Assembly (NCBI RefSeq): GCF_042666505.1
Contig: NZ_JBHTDN010000006.1
Coordinates: 62,001 to 126,000 of the forward strand
From: Parapedobacter sp042666505
GTDB lineage: Bacteria; Bacteroidota; Bacteroidia; Sphingobacteriales; Sphingobacteriaceae
DNA length: 64,000 nt
Reading direction: 5' to 3'
Below, in pieces: positions 8,161 to 17,248 of the stretch (positions are counted from its first letter, which is position 1; every line of letters starts with the position of its first letter). The translations under genes and the position numbers were made by a program. Under the pieces are notes generated by a model. That model worked only from the letters and a program-made list of their open reading frames with translations, was not told the origin of the DNA and ran no database searches.

Positions 8161-10380
8161 TCATGCCGGCACTAACCTCGGCTTTTCGCGGTCCCAAAAG
8201 CGGTGCTGTGCGATTGCTGCTTTAAATTGTTTTGATAACATCGCTACATCCTTATCTATGACAATTCCTTCTCGCATGACCGTCTCAGGGTTATTATCCT
8301 CTGGAAGCTTATGGGCAAAATAGGTGGCGTCAAGTACTTGTTGGGCAGCAGCGTCCACGGCAATGGCCTTGCAATGTTTGAATGCCTCATTCAAAAAATG
8401 GATGGCATTTGGTTCGCCTTCAATCGCAGCCGCACTATTCACTCCTCCGGGCACATATACCGCATCATATAGTACAGAAGCGGCTGTAAGAAAGCTATGA
8501 TTTACGGCTATTGCAACACCACTTTCGGACAGCACAAAACCTTGCCGTGGCGCAATAACTTCCACGACAGCCCCATCAGTCTCCATATCGGCCTTTACTG
8601 TATTCAACGATACGTCATTTACGCCGTCCGCGACCAACATCGCAATCTTACGTGTTGCAATCGTGTCTTTACGGGTATTCGCCATGCTTAAGGCTTCCGA
8701 TTTTACGAGTGAGGAGTCAGCGGCGATAGGCTGATATTCAGCGGGATCAGCGTCCGCGGGTACGCTGTGATTAAGTGAACGCCCTCCGTCCTTAGGCACA
8801 GACAATCGGAGTGCATAAGCAACGGCAGCTGCCAACGCTCGATCTATATGCCAGAGAATACCGATCATCCTTTCGCGTACCTCAACGGTTTTAACCTTAC
8901 CCAATTCGAAGCTAAATGCGTCAATCAAATGATTCTTTTCCGGCTCGGATTGACTATGGTAAAATAGCCTTGCTTGACTAAAATGATCGAAGAAACTTTT
9001 GCTTCTCGCCCTGATTTTATGGCCGTCTACGCGTTCGGGATAGGAAGTAAAACCTCCCTCTGCAGCTGGTGCCTGCGCCGGATAACCCTCATCCAAGCTA
9101 TTTGGGTCATAACTGCCCTTTCCTTTATTGATCATTTGCCGCATGTACCCATCTCGTTGGTTATTATGCACTTTCGTAAGAGGCCGATTGATGGGAATTT
9201 CCTGAAAATTGGGGCCGCCCAATCGAATCAATTGCGTATCGGTGTAGGAAAACAGTCGGCCTTGTAAAAGCGGGTCGTTGGTAAAGTCAATACCGGGTAC
9301 AACATGCCCCACATGGAATGCTACCTGTTCTGTTTCGGCGAAAAAGTTATCCGGATTACGATTCAACGTTAGCCTTCCCACACGCTGTACGGGTACCAAT
9401 TCCTCAGGGATAATTTTGGTCGGATCAAGTAGGTCAAACTCAAACCGATGCTCTTCTGCTTCGGGAACTACCTGTATTCCTAACTCCCATTCGGGGAATG
9501 CACCGCTTTCAATAGCATCCCAAAGATCTCGCCGATGGAAATCCGGATCTTTCCCTGAAATATTCTGTGCCTCGTCCCACGCCACCGAATGCACGCCTAA
9601 AAGCGGCTTCCAATGGAACTTCACAAAATTTGATTCTCCACGTTCATTCACAAAACGAAAGGTATGGACACCAAACCCTTCCATCATCCGATAGCTACGC
9701 GGTATCGCACGATCGCTCATCAACCACATGATCATGTGTGCCGACTCGGGCATGAGAGATATAAAATCCCAAAACGTATCGTGCGCCGATGCTGCTTGTG
9801 GTATCTCGTTGTCTGGCTCAGGCTTTACTGCATGGACCAAATCGGGAAATTTCAAGGCATCCTGGATAAAAAAAACAGGCATATTATTACCCACCAAGTC
9901 AAAATTACCCTGGCGGGTATAGAATTTTACGGCGAAGCCTCGCACGTCTCTGGCGAGGTCCGTGGATCCGCGCGAGCCGGCTACTGTTGAAAAGCGGACA
10001 AACACTGGCGTCTCTAATTCAGGATCCTGGAGAAAATCTGCTTTGGTGAGGTGTGCCAGCGACTTATAGACCTTGAAAACACCATGCGCCCCGGATCCAC
10101 GGGCATGCACCACCCGCTCCGGAATTCGCTCATGATCAAAATGCGTAATCTTCTCACGCAGGATGAAATCTTCTAGCAGGGATGCTCCCCGCACGCCGGA
10201 TTTCAGTGAATCCTGATCATTGTTTATCCGCACGCCGTGATTGGTGGTCATGAACTGACCATCCGATGATTCACGGTTAGATTGCAGCTCGTCCGTTTTT
10301 GCATTGCTTGGCTGCATTTTTTTTGCAGCGGGCTGCATGGGCTTTTCGGTGCCCGCAACCGGTTTTGCTTTCTTAGCCAT
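8161..10380 (-). CDS. katE: Large-subunit catalase (HPII/KatE type) with C-terminal DJ-1/PfpI-like domain
   Basis: 739 residues, close to E. coli HPII (753). It breaks down H2O2 in the cytoplasm. Catalytic His92 lies in VVHARGSGAHG, Asn165 in VGNNMPVFF, and the heme-ligand Tyr379 in RLFSYTDTQ. His356 in QVAFHVGHV sits where HPII has the His that is covalently linked to the heme-ligand Tyr, so the same crosslink is plausible. After about residue 575 a flavodoxin-like PfpI domain follows (IAMLVADGVND, YDAVYVPGGVNS), as in all large-subunit catalases. The N-terminal 40 residues are Lys/Gln-rich and low in complexity. It lies 32 bases after the DUF892 gene and is probably co-transcribed with it. 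Confidence 0.96.
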   Translation of the reverse strand: MAKKAKPVAGTEKPMQPAAKKMQPSNAKTDELQSNRESSDGQFMTTNHGVRINNDQDSLKSGVRGASLLEDFILREKITHFDHERIPERVVHARGSGAHGVFKVYKSLAHLTKADFLQDPELETPVFVRFSTVAGSRGSTDLARDVRGFAVKFYTRQGNFDLVGNNMPVFFIQDALKFPDLVHAVKPEPDNEIPQAASAHDTFWDFISLMPESAHMIMWLMSDRAIPRSYRMMEGFGVHTFRFVNERGESNFVKFHWKPLLGVHSVAWDEAQNISGKDPDFHRRDLWDAIESGAFPEWELGIQVVPEAEEHRFEFDLLDPTKIIPEELVPVQRVGRLTLNRNPDNFFAETEQVAFHVGHVVPGIDFTNDPLLQGRLFSYTDTQLIRLGGPNFQEIPINRPLTKVHNNQRDGYMRQMINKGKGSYDPNSLDEGYPAQAPAAEGGFTSYPERVDGHKIRARSKSFFDHFSQARLFYHSQSEPEKNHLIDAFSFELGKVKTVEVRERMIGILWHIDRALAAAVAYALRLSVPKDGGRSLNHSVPADADPAEYQPIAADSSLVKSEALSMANTRKDTIATRKIAMLVADGVNDVSLNTVKADMETDGAVVEVIAPRQGFVLSESGVAIAVNHSFLTAASVLYDAVYVPGGVNSAAAIEGEPNAIHFLNEAFKHCKAIAVDAAAQQVLDATYFAHKLPEDNNPETVMREGIVIDKDVAMLSKQFKAAIAQHRFWDREKPRLVPA

Positions 10381-10412
10381 AATCGTTTAGTAGTTAACTC
10401 CGGAAAAACGGT

Positions 10413-10958
10413 TTATGCCTTTACCGCACTGAGGATTTTACCCGCCATTTCAGAAAGCAGCACATCTGTATGCTGCTCTTCCTTCAATGTCTCCTGAAAG
10501 AGCGACGCCACGGCTTTAAAGCCCAATTTGTCTGCCAATTGGTACGCGCCTATATAACTGGCTATCTCGTAATGCTCGACCTTCTGAGCAGCGAAGATTA
10601 TACCAAGATCTCGGGTTTGTGTACCGGAGGGTGTAGTTTCAATAATTGTCTCGCCTTCTTTGGCCAGCCCTTCCATCGCATCGCACTTTTTGGCAATAGC
10701 TTTTTCGCCCAGCAACTCAAATATTTTTTCCAGTCTGCTGACTTGCAAGACGGTCTCAGCCCTATGTTTGTCAATCGCATTTTTCAATGCCTTGGATGAA
10801 GCCGATGCAGCCATCTTGGGAAGTACCATTAGCAGGTGGTTTTCCGCCCAATATAAATCACGTACGGTGTCCAGAAACAACCTATATAACGGGGCGTCGG
10901 TTTGAAGGCCGGGAGGCAACGATTCGGTAGATGTCTGAGCTTTTTTCTGATTTTTCAT
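10413..10958 (-). CDS. DUF892/YciE-YciF ferritin-like protein
   Basis: 181 residues forming a helical bundle: LFLDTVRDLYWAENHLL near the start and KVEHYEIASYIGAYQLA later give the Glu/His pattern of the ferritin-like DUF892 family. Members are induced by stress, and E. coli YciF forms a dimer with a dinuclear metal site. It is the first gene of a likely two-gene unit with katE, so an oxidative or general-stress role is the natural reading; this is inferred from context. The first 20 residues are a polar tail. Confidence 0.92.
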   Translation of the reverse strand: MKNQKKAQTSTESLPPGLQTDAPLYRLFLDTVRDLYWAENHLLMVLPKMAASASSKALKNAIDKHRAETVLQVSRLEKIFELLGEKAIAKKCDAMEGLAKEGETIIETTPSGTQTRDLGIIFAAQKVEHYEIASYIGAYQLADKLGFKAVASLFQETLKEEQHTDVLLSEMAGKILSAVKA

Positions 10959-11084
10959 ATTATACTATTTTATAATGGGTATTTTGCTCTACGGCTAATA
11001 GATTAACAATACGCTAACCTATTTGTTTCGTACTTTTCGCTTTCGAGTCACACCGGTTGAAGCACCAAACTTTATGGCGCTTTA

Positions 11085-11693
11085 ATGGTTAAGTCTAGCA
11101 ACAGCAGGATTGTAATTCGAAAATATTGCCAAATGTATCAGCAAATGGAAGATATAAACAACTACACCATTCCAGCAGCAAGACAGGGAAATACAGCGGT
11201 AATCAAGGAACTTGCAGAACGGGGTGCGGATATCAACGTCCGAAATGAACAAGGCTACACACCTTTGATTCTTGCTTGCTATCACGGCCATTATGAAGCC
11301 GCCCATTTGCTGCTAGAATTAGGTGCGGACGCGAATGCCAGAGACCTGGGTGGTAACACTGCTTTGATGGGTGTATCGTTTAAAGGCTACGCGGATTTGG
11401 CGGAATTGCTCATTCAGCACGGCGCTGATCTCAATATACAGCATGCCAACGGTGGTTCTGCACTGATGTTTGCCGTTATGTTTGGCAGGAATTCAGTAGC
11501 AAAACTGCTTCTGGAACATGGTGCGGATCCGACTCTTCGCGACATACGGGGGTTGACAGCCCTTGATCATTCCGTCCAACAGGGCAATGCCGAAGCAGAG
11601 GTTCTTATTGGATCATTTTTAAAACAGGCTTCACAAACAAATGCATATAAGTCTATCCGTTATCCAAACATTGTTCATAGGAAACCTGACTGA
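11085..11693 (+). CDS. Ankyrin-repeat protein, divergent from the catalase operon
   Basis: Up to 202 residues. Four to five ankyrin repeats are visible (NEQGYTPLILACYHGHYEA, LGGNTALMGVSFKGYADLA, NGGSALMFAVMFGRNSVA, IRGLTALDHSVQQGNAEA), each ended by a GAD(I/A/L/P)N-type turn. No signal peptide, so cytoplasmic. The ATG at 11085 gives an unconserved 20-residue lead; starts at residues 17 or 21 are as likely. Small ankyrin proteins are encoded beside catalase genes in several bacteria (AnkB with KatB in Pseudomonas, Cj1386 with KatA in Campylobacter, the latter linked to heme delivery). The divergent pairing here suggests a similar helper role, not proven. Confidence 0.85.
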   Translation: MVKSSNSRIVIRKYCQMYQQMEDINNYTIPAARQGNTAVIKELAERGADINVRNEQGYTPLILACYHGHYEAAHLLLELGADANARDLGGNTALMGVSFKGYADLAELLIQHGADLNIQHANGGSALMFAVMFGRNSVAKLLLEHGADPTLRDIRGLTALDHSVQQGNAEAEVLIGSFLKQASQTNAYKSIRYPNIVHRKPD

Positions 11694-11730
11694 CCGATCC
11701 GCCACTGGCAGCCCTTATTAACTGGTCATC

Positions 11731-11997
11731 ATGACTTACGAAAATATAATTGGCATTGCCGCGGGGACGTTTACTTCAGCAGCAATGTTACCGCAACTAA
11801 TAAAGGTCCTAAAGACAAGGGAAACGGCAGATCTGTCTGTTGTCACAATCATTGTATTGATAACCGGCGTCGGTTTATGGGTTTACTACGGGATCCTTCA
11901 AAAGGAAATGCCAATTATTCTTTCAAACTCGTTTTCGGTACTTGTAAATTCAATACTCCTTATATGTTGGTTTCTCTTCCGAAAGCAGGAATCATGA
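11731..11997 (+). CDS. SemiSWEET-type sugar transporter (PQ-loop)
   Basis: 88 residues with three hydrophobic helices and the PQ-loop motif AAMLPQLIKVLKTRETADLS, followed by LWVYYGILQ and a third helix. SemiSWEETs work as dimers that pass sugars across the inner membrane; length and motif placement fit the family. It starts 37 bases after the ankyrin gene and may share its transcript. Confidence 0.87.
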   Translation: MTYENIIGIAAGTFTSAAMLPQLIKVLKTRETADLSVVTIIVLITGVGLWVYYGILQKEMPIILSNSFSVLVNSILLICWFLFRKQES

Positions 11998-12123
11998 GCG
12001 AAATCTTAACAAGCGATTAACTAACTCAACTACGGTATTTCAGCGCTAATTGCTAATTTAGCAGAACGCTGCCTCCCTCTCGTCAATGGGCAGGGTGTAG
12101 GGTCTACGTTTAGCTTAGAGGTA

Positions 12124-13383
12124 ATGAACAGCCATGCAAATTCTTCGAACACCATTTCACAACTCGTAGGCGATATATATCTCAAAGAGTCGCGCACCGT
12201 CTTTGCTACGCTAATCCGCTTGCTCGGAGATTTTGACCTTGCCGAAGATGCTATGCAGGATGCCTTCAAAACAGCTCTTGAACAATGGAATGAAAAGAGC
12301 ATTCCTATGAATCCAAGAGCCTGGCTGATTTCTACCGGTCGTTTTAAAGCAATCGATCGCATGCGGCGCCAATCAAAATTCGACCCGTTACTGATATGGC
12401 ACGTTCAGGAAATAAAAGCTGAGGACATCGATCCAACCTTGCAGATTGATAAAAAAATTAAAGATGATGTGCTCCGGCTGATTTTCACCTGCTGCCATAC
12501 TGCGCTGCCGCTTGACGCACGGACAGCCCTGACTTTACGTGAAGTTTGTGATCTAACCACGGAGGAAATCGCAAGGGCATTTCTTGTGAAACCATCTGCC
12601 GTGTCCCAGCGAATTGTGCGCGCGAAGGCAAAAATCCGAGAAGCGAAGATACCGTTTGAAGTCCCTCTAGGACATCAGTTGCCCGACCGGATTGGGGCTG
12701 TACTCCAGGTGATTTATCTAGTATTCAACGAAGGCTATCATGCCTCGTCAGGCACATCGGCAACCCGTATAGACCTTTCAAGTGAAGCCATCCGGCTGGG
12801 GCGCCTGCTGCATGATTTGCTGCCTGACCCGGAGGTTACCGGATTGCTTAGCCTCATGCTGCTACATGAATCCCGCCGTCCAGCTCGTACCACGTCGTCA
12901 GGAGATATTATTCTTTTGCAGGACCAAAATCGCTCGCTCTGGGATCGGGACTTGATTGCCGAGGGATTGTCGCTGGTAAAACGGGCATTTTCATCAAAAC
13001 GGCCAGGACCTTATACCCTGCAAGCAGCCATCGCAGCTCTACATGCCGAAGCAAAACATCCCGATTCTACAGACTGGGAACAGATCGGCGCGTTGTATAG
13101 CCTATTACTGCGCATAAACCCGTCTCCTATTATCGAACTAAACCGTGCAGTCGCCATCGCCATGCACAAAGGAGCCGAGGCAGGGCTGCGACAGATCGAT
13201 TCGATTCTGGGACGCGGAGAGTTAAACGACTATCATTTAGCACATTCAGCACGGGCGGAATTATGCCAGAAGGTAGGGCGCATGGCGGAAGCCAAAGCGT
13301 CCTGGGAACGTGCTCTTGCTCTTGCGAAACAGGTCCCTGAGCGACGTTTTATCGAACGAAAACTTCATGAACTAAAAACCTGA
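12124..13383 (+). CDS. ECF42-type RNA polymerase sigma factor with long C-terminal extension
   Basis: 419 residues. Region 2 is seen in LGDFDLAEDAMQDAFKTAL and region 4 in LREVCDLTTEEIARAFLVKP followed by AVSQRIVRAKAKIRE. From about residue 185 a long extension (VIYLVFNEGYHAS, LMLLHESRRPAR, then TPR-like helices to the end) is the mark of the ECF42 group, which has no anti-sigma factor and uses the extension for control. ECF42 genes are typically beside DGPF/YCII proteins, and exactly such a gene lies two places downstream. Its targets are probably the following operon. Confidence 0.9.
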   Translation: MNSHANSSNTISQLVGDIYLKESRTVFATLIRLLGDFDLAEDAMQDAFKTALEQWNEKSIPMNPRAWLISTGRFKAIDRMRRQSKFDPLLIWHVQEIKAEDIDPTLQIDKKIKDDVLRLIFTCCHTALPLDARTALTLREVCDLTTEEIARAFLVKPSAVSQRIVRAKAKIREAKIPFEVPLGHQLPDRIGAVLQVIYLVFNEGYHASSGTSATRIDLSSEAIRLGRLLHDLLPDPEVTGLLSLMLLHESRRPARTTSSGDIILLQDQNRSLWDRDLIAEGLSLVKRAFSSKRPGPYTLQAAIAALHAEAKHPDSTDWEQIGALYSLLLRINPSPIIELNRAVAIAMHKGAEAGLRQIDSILGRGELNDYHLAHSARAELCQKVGRMAEAKASWERALALAKQVPERRFIERKLHELKT

Positions 13384-13469
13384 TCTTTCTTTTCGTAAAA
13401 ATTCTATATGGTTGTCGATTTTGCCGTCTGCCATTCGACTAACTTGTGAAACAATAAAAAATATTTGAC

Positions 13470-14195
13470 ATGGCAAAAAACAAAACAATCACTCGGAAAG
13501 AAAACGGAAGCGCGAAAATATCGCGGGTTCGGGTTGAAAGCTTTTCGATTTCGCTCGACGGCTACGGAGCGGGACTAGATCAAAGTGTTGATAATCCGCT
13601 TGGTATTGGAGGGGAAGAGTTACATAACTGGTTTCTTCCTACACAGACATTCCAAACAATGCATCGTTCCTTCGACCCCCGTGCCGGGCAAGGACAAGCG
13701 GATGGTACGACTGGACTCGACGATGACTTCGCGCAACGGGGCTTCAGGAATATCGGCGCCTGGATTATCGGTCGGAACATGTTCGGGCCGATCCGTGGGG
13801 CTTGGCCGGATATGAACTGGAAGGGCTGGTGGGGATCGAATCCGCCTTATCACGTTCCAGTTTATGTGCTGACCCACCACGCACGTCCTCCTTTAGAGAT
13901 GGAAGGTGGAACGACCTTTTATTTTGTCACCGAGGGCATTCATGAAGCGCTTGCCAAAGCCAAAGAAGCAGCTAATGGCAAAGATATCCGGATCGGGGGT
14001 GGAGTAAGCATCATCCGACAGTATCTTCGCGAACGACTGATCGACGAATTGCATATTGCCATTACACCTACCGTATTAGGTCGAGGCGAACGGCTGTTCG
14101 ACGGCATTGACCTACGCGACACCGGTTACGAATGTGTGCAATTCCAGGCAACGGAGAAGGCAACCCATGTTATTCTTCGACTCAAAAAAATTTAA
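13470..14195 (+). CDS. Dihydrofolate-reductase-like (RibD C-terminal fold) protein
   Basis: 241 residues. ESFSISLDGYGAG at the start, then GRNMFGP, FYFVTEGIHEALAKA, GGGVSIIRQYL and HIAITPTVLGRGERLF follow the RibD C-terminal/DHFR fold used by many uncharacterised reductases of soil bacteria. A role in folate metabolism is not implied. It follows the ECF42 sigma gene by 86 bases, a gap long enough for a sigma-specific promoter, and precedes the DGPF gene by 30 bases. The N-terminal 25 residues are basic and polar. Confidence 0.85.
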   Translation: MAKNKTITRKENGSAKISRVRVESFSISLDGYGAGLDQSVDNPLGIGGEELHNWFLPTQTFQTMHRSFDPRAGQGQADGTTGLDDDFAQRGFRNIGAWIIGRNMFGPIRGAWPDMNWKGWWGSNPPYHVPVYVLTHHARPPLEMEGGTTFYFVTEGIHEALAKAKEAANGKDIRIGGGVSIIRQYLRERLIDELHIAITPTVLGRGERLFDGIDLRDTGYECVQFQATEKATHVILRLKKI

Positions 14196-14225
14196 ATTCA
14201 TTAAACTCAATTAAAAAGAATTGTT

Positions 14226-14636
14226 ATGAAATACATTTGTCTAGGCTATATGAATGAAGAAGTTTGGAAAACCTTATCTGAAAGCGAGCGGAATACGTTT
14301 GTGGACGAGTGTTTTGCTTATGACGACGAACTTCGGAAAAATGGTCATTTCGCAGGTGGAGAAGGTTTACAGGATATCCGGAATGCCATTACGCTACGGT
14401 GGAGCAACCACGAGGTTGCGGTAACCGATGGCCCTTTCGCCGAAACCAAGGAGCAAATCGGCGGGATTATGATACTTGAGGCTTCAGATCTTACTCATGC
14501 CATCCGCTTACTGTCGGCACACCCATCGCTTCGGCTCGGACGTGGTGGCAGTAGCTGGGAAATCCGGCCTGCGGCCGACATGACGACTCTCATCGATGAA
14601 AGTAGGCGGCGAAGTGAGGGACAAGAACGCACTTAA
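14226..14636 (+). CDS. YCII/DGPF-domain protein, ECF42 partner
   Basis: 136 residues. The start MKYICLGYMNEE, the central ITLRWSNHEVAVTDGPFAET with the name-giving DGPF, and the end EIRPAAD match the DGPF branch of YCII-related alpha/beta dimers. These genes are the most common neighbours and targets of ECF42 sigma factors; their biochemical role is unknown. The stop codon is one base from the stop of the convergent SulP gene, leaving no room for a separate terminator. Confidence 0.9.
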   Translation: MKYICLGYMNEEVWKTLSESERNTFVDECFAYDDELRKNGHFAGGEGLQDIRNAITLRWSNHEVAVTDGPFAETKEQIGGIMILEASDLTHAIRLLSAHPSLRLGRGGSSWEIRPAADMTTLIDESRRRSEGQERT

Positions 14637-14637
14637 T

Positions 14638-16173
14638 TTATCTATTAGTCATTACCCGATAGGTGGGGTCATCGATGATATTGACATCGATGACCTTTTC
14701 GGCATTTTTCAACAACTGCCTACAATCTTGACTTAGGTGACGCAAGTGAAGCTTTTTCCCTTGTCGGTGATATTTCTCAGTTATTTTATTAAGCGCCTCA
14801 ATAGCCGACATATCCACAACTCTGCTTTCCTTGAAATCAATGATGACTTCGTTAGGGTCATCGAAAACATCAAATTTTTCAATAAATGCAGCTGCGGAGC
14901 CAAAAAAAAGCGGACCATAGATCTCGTAGTGTTTTACGCCTTGGTCGTCTATAAATTTTCGGGCACGGATACGTTTGGCACTTTCCCAAGCGAACACCAA
15001 AGCCGATATGACAACACCGATCAAAACCGCCAAAGCCAAATTGTGTAGAAGTACCGTTATTACAGCAACCAGTATACCGACAAAAATATCATGGCGTGGC
15101 ATTTTATTGATGATCCTGAAACTTACCCATTCAAACGTTCCGATAGCCACCATCATCATCACACCAACTAGCGCAGCCATCGGTATTTGCTCAATTACCG
15201 GGCCGGCTACCAAAATGATCGCCAGTATAGTGAGCGCGCCGATAATTGCGGAAAGTCTGGTTCGCGCTCCGGCACCAATATTGACCAGCGTTTGAGCTAC
15301 CATGGCACAACCGCCCATCCCACCGAAAAAGCCATTGGTTATGTTTGCAATACCCTGGGCGGCTGCCTCACGGTTCGACCGACCCTTTGTATTGGTTATT
15401 TCATCGACCATGTTTAATGTTAACAGCGACTCAATTAACCCTACCCCTGCCATGATCAATGCATAGGGAAAAATTAGTTGCAGCGTCTCCAAGGTAAACG
15501 GAATTTCAGGAATGCGAAACTTAGGTAGCGAACCGCTTACCGACGCAATATCAACTACTTTTTTGGTTTCTATATCGAAGAAATATACGACACCGAAAAC
15601 AATCAATATGGCTACCAGCGAAGCCGGAACCGCTTTGGTGATCTTCGGCAATAAAACCACTATGGCTATAGTCAATGCAGTCAGTCCAGCCATCGCATAC
15701 AGCGCAGAACCCTGCATCCAACCGTCAACCCCATTTTCTGATATTTTAAATTGTGCTACCTGCGCCATGAAAATAATGACAGCAAGCCCATTCAGAAAAC
15801 CATACATAACGGGCTGGGGTATCAACCGAACAAATTTAGCGAGTTTAAATACCCCCACTAACAATTGGAGAATACCTCCTAAAATAACTGCTCCAAAGAG
15901 ATACTCCACGCCGTGGGTAGCTGCCAACGCTATAAGCACAACGACCGTTGCTCCGGCACCACCGGAAACCATACCGGGACGTCCGCCCAGAATGGAAGTC
16001 ACCAACCCCATTAAAAAAGCAGCGTAGAGGCCGGTCAGGGGAGAAAGCCCAGCCAATATCGCGAATGAAAGCGATTCTGGTATCATTGTCATGGCAACGG
16101 TCAAACCGGCTAAAATTTCATTTTTATAATTTATGGTTTGTTTAAAATCAAACAGGTTGAAAATCTTCTGCAT
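14638..16173 (-). CDS. SulP-family anion transporter with STAS domain
   Basis: 511 residues. MTMIPESLSFAILAGLSPLTGLYAA near the start, QGIANITNGFFGGMGGCAM and the 10-14 helices are typical of SulP/SLC26 transporters. The C-terminal about 100 residues form a STAS domain (EVIIDFKESRVVDMSAIEAL). Substrates in the family include sulfate, bicarbonate and dicarboxylates; nothing here distinguishes them. It is a single gene whose 277-base upstream gap holds nothing I recognise. Confidence 0.93.
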   Translation of the reverse strand: MQKIFNLFDFKQTINYKNEILAGLTVAMTMIPESLSFAILAGLSPLTGLYAAFLMGLVTSILGGRPGMVSGGAGATVVVLIALAATHGVEYLFGAVILGGILQLLVGVFKLAKFVRLIPQPVMYGFLNGLAVIIFMAQVAQFKISENGVDGWMQGSALYAMAGLTALTIAIVVLLPKITKAVPASLVAILIVFGVVYFFDIETKKVVDIASVSGSLPKFRIPEIPFTLETLQLIFPYALIMAGVGLIESLLTLNMVDEITNTKGRSNREAAAQGIANITNGFFGGMGGCAMVAQTLVNIGAGARTRLSAIIGALTILAIILVAGPVIEQIPMAALVGVMMMVAIGTFEWVSFRIINKMPRHDIFVGILVAVITVLLHNLALAVLIGVVISALVFAWESAKRIRARKFIDDQGVKHYEIYGPLFFGSAAAFIEKFDVFDDPNEVIIDFKESRVVDMSAIEALNKITEKYHRQGKKLHLRHLSQDCRQLLKNAEKVIDVNIIDDPTYRVMTNR

Positions 16174-16450
16174 CTATATCAAACTAAACTATACAATCTA
16201 ACGGATCCGATAGGACATCGGAAACAACTAGCGGCCGATATCAATGACGTGGGGAACAGTGCTCAACCTTCGAGGAAGGTAGGTCATCCGGAGGCGCAAA
16301 AGTATCATTTCACCACAGCTTTAGCAAGTCGTCCAGAAGAAAACAGCGGAAGGATTAGTTGATATCCTGGTAAAGCACTCAACCGGCAGCAACCAATCCA
16401 CGGCCGGTAACTAACGACGATGTACATATCGACTGATAACCCGTTGATCT

Positions 16451-17125
16451 CTACAAATATTTTCTGATCACATCTTCCCAAATATCATAACCGCCTGGGC
16501 TTAAATGCAGATTATCGGACACAAATATCCCTGATTTCAGTTCGCCTTGCTCATCCAGCATCGAATGAAAGATATCTACAAAGTGAATTGAACAACCTAC
16601 TTTTTCAACATACGCTTTTATACTTTCATTTAGCTTAACAATGTCTGCAGAATACGCTTCGAGTTTAATGCTCGGCTTTACTGATATAATACACAGCGTC
16701 GTAAAGGGCAGTGTTTGTTTAATTTGCCGATGGATCTTTTCGATGGTTTCCATAATTTCCGGCACCGATTTCCCTTGCACCAAATCATTTTCTCCAGCGT
16801 AAAGAAAGATTTTAGATGGACGATATGGCAATACTATATCTTTTGAATAGTGAAGGATTTCAGCGAAGGTGCTTCCACCAAATCCTCTACGTATTACCGT
16901 ATATTCACTTAACCGTTGTTCCAAATCATGCCATCGACCGATAGACGAACTGCCGATAAAAAGCACGCTGCCTTTTTTCGGAAAGGAAACGCTGTCTTGC
17001 CGAAGGAAAGCGCCGATTGCGTCATCGTACCGATTTAGCTTTTCCTGCGCCTTTAGGGGCGCAATTTGTGAAAGCTGGATAAGAGCTAAGGCTAAAAGCG
17101 ACGATACGATTAATTTCAAATTCAT
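16451..17125 (-). CDS. Secreted SGNH/GDSL-family hydrolase
   Basis: 224 residues from the ATG at 17125, which opens a clean signal peptide ending PLKAQ; a longer start at 17173 would put 16 basic residues in front and is unlikely. The SGNH blocks are present: FIGSSSIGRW (nucleophile Ser60), GFGGSTFAEIL (Gly), YAGENDL (Asn113), and SDNLHLSPGGY near the end (Asp and His). Such enzymes de-esterify lipids, acetylated sugars or peptidoglycan. The gene stands alone. Confidence 0.9.
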   Translation of the reverse strand: MNLKLIVSSLLALALIQLSQIAPLKAQEKLNRYDDAIGAFLRQDSVSFPKKGSVLFIGSSSIGRWHDLEQRLSEYTVIRRGFGGSTFAEILHYSKDIVLPYRPSKIFLYAGENDLVQGKSVPEIMETIEKIHRQIKQTLPFTTLCIISVKPSIKLEAYSADIVKLNESIKAYVEKVGCSIHFVDIFHSMLDEQGELKSGIFVSDNLHLSPGGYDIWEDVIRKYL

Positions 17126-17248
17126 GGCGAACCAAAGTTGCTTAATCAAGTTACGAGTACCCCTCCCCAACAAACACGCACTAAAACCGCAATAATAACG
17201 CTAAATAACTAAAAAAAGAAACCGGCCGATAAAAAAAGCGACTTTCCG

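Noticed and set aside
15512..16027. 171-residue rightward ORF antisense to the SulP gene
   Set aside because: Shadow of a clear transporter, with no motif of its own.
16174..16450. Possible small gene or relic between the SulP and SGNH genes
   Set aside because: Six-frame reading gave stops and no family-like segment.
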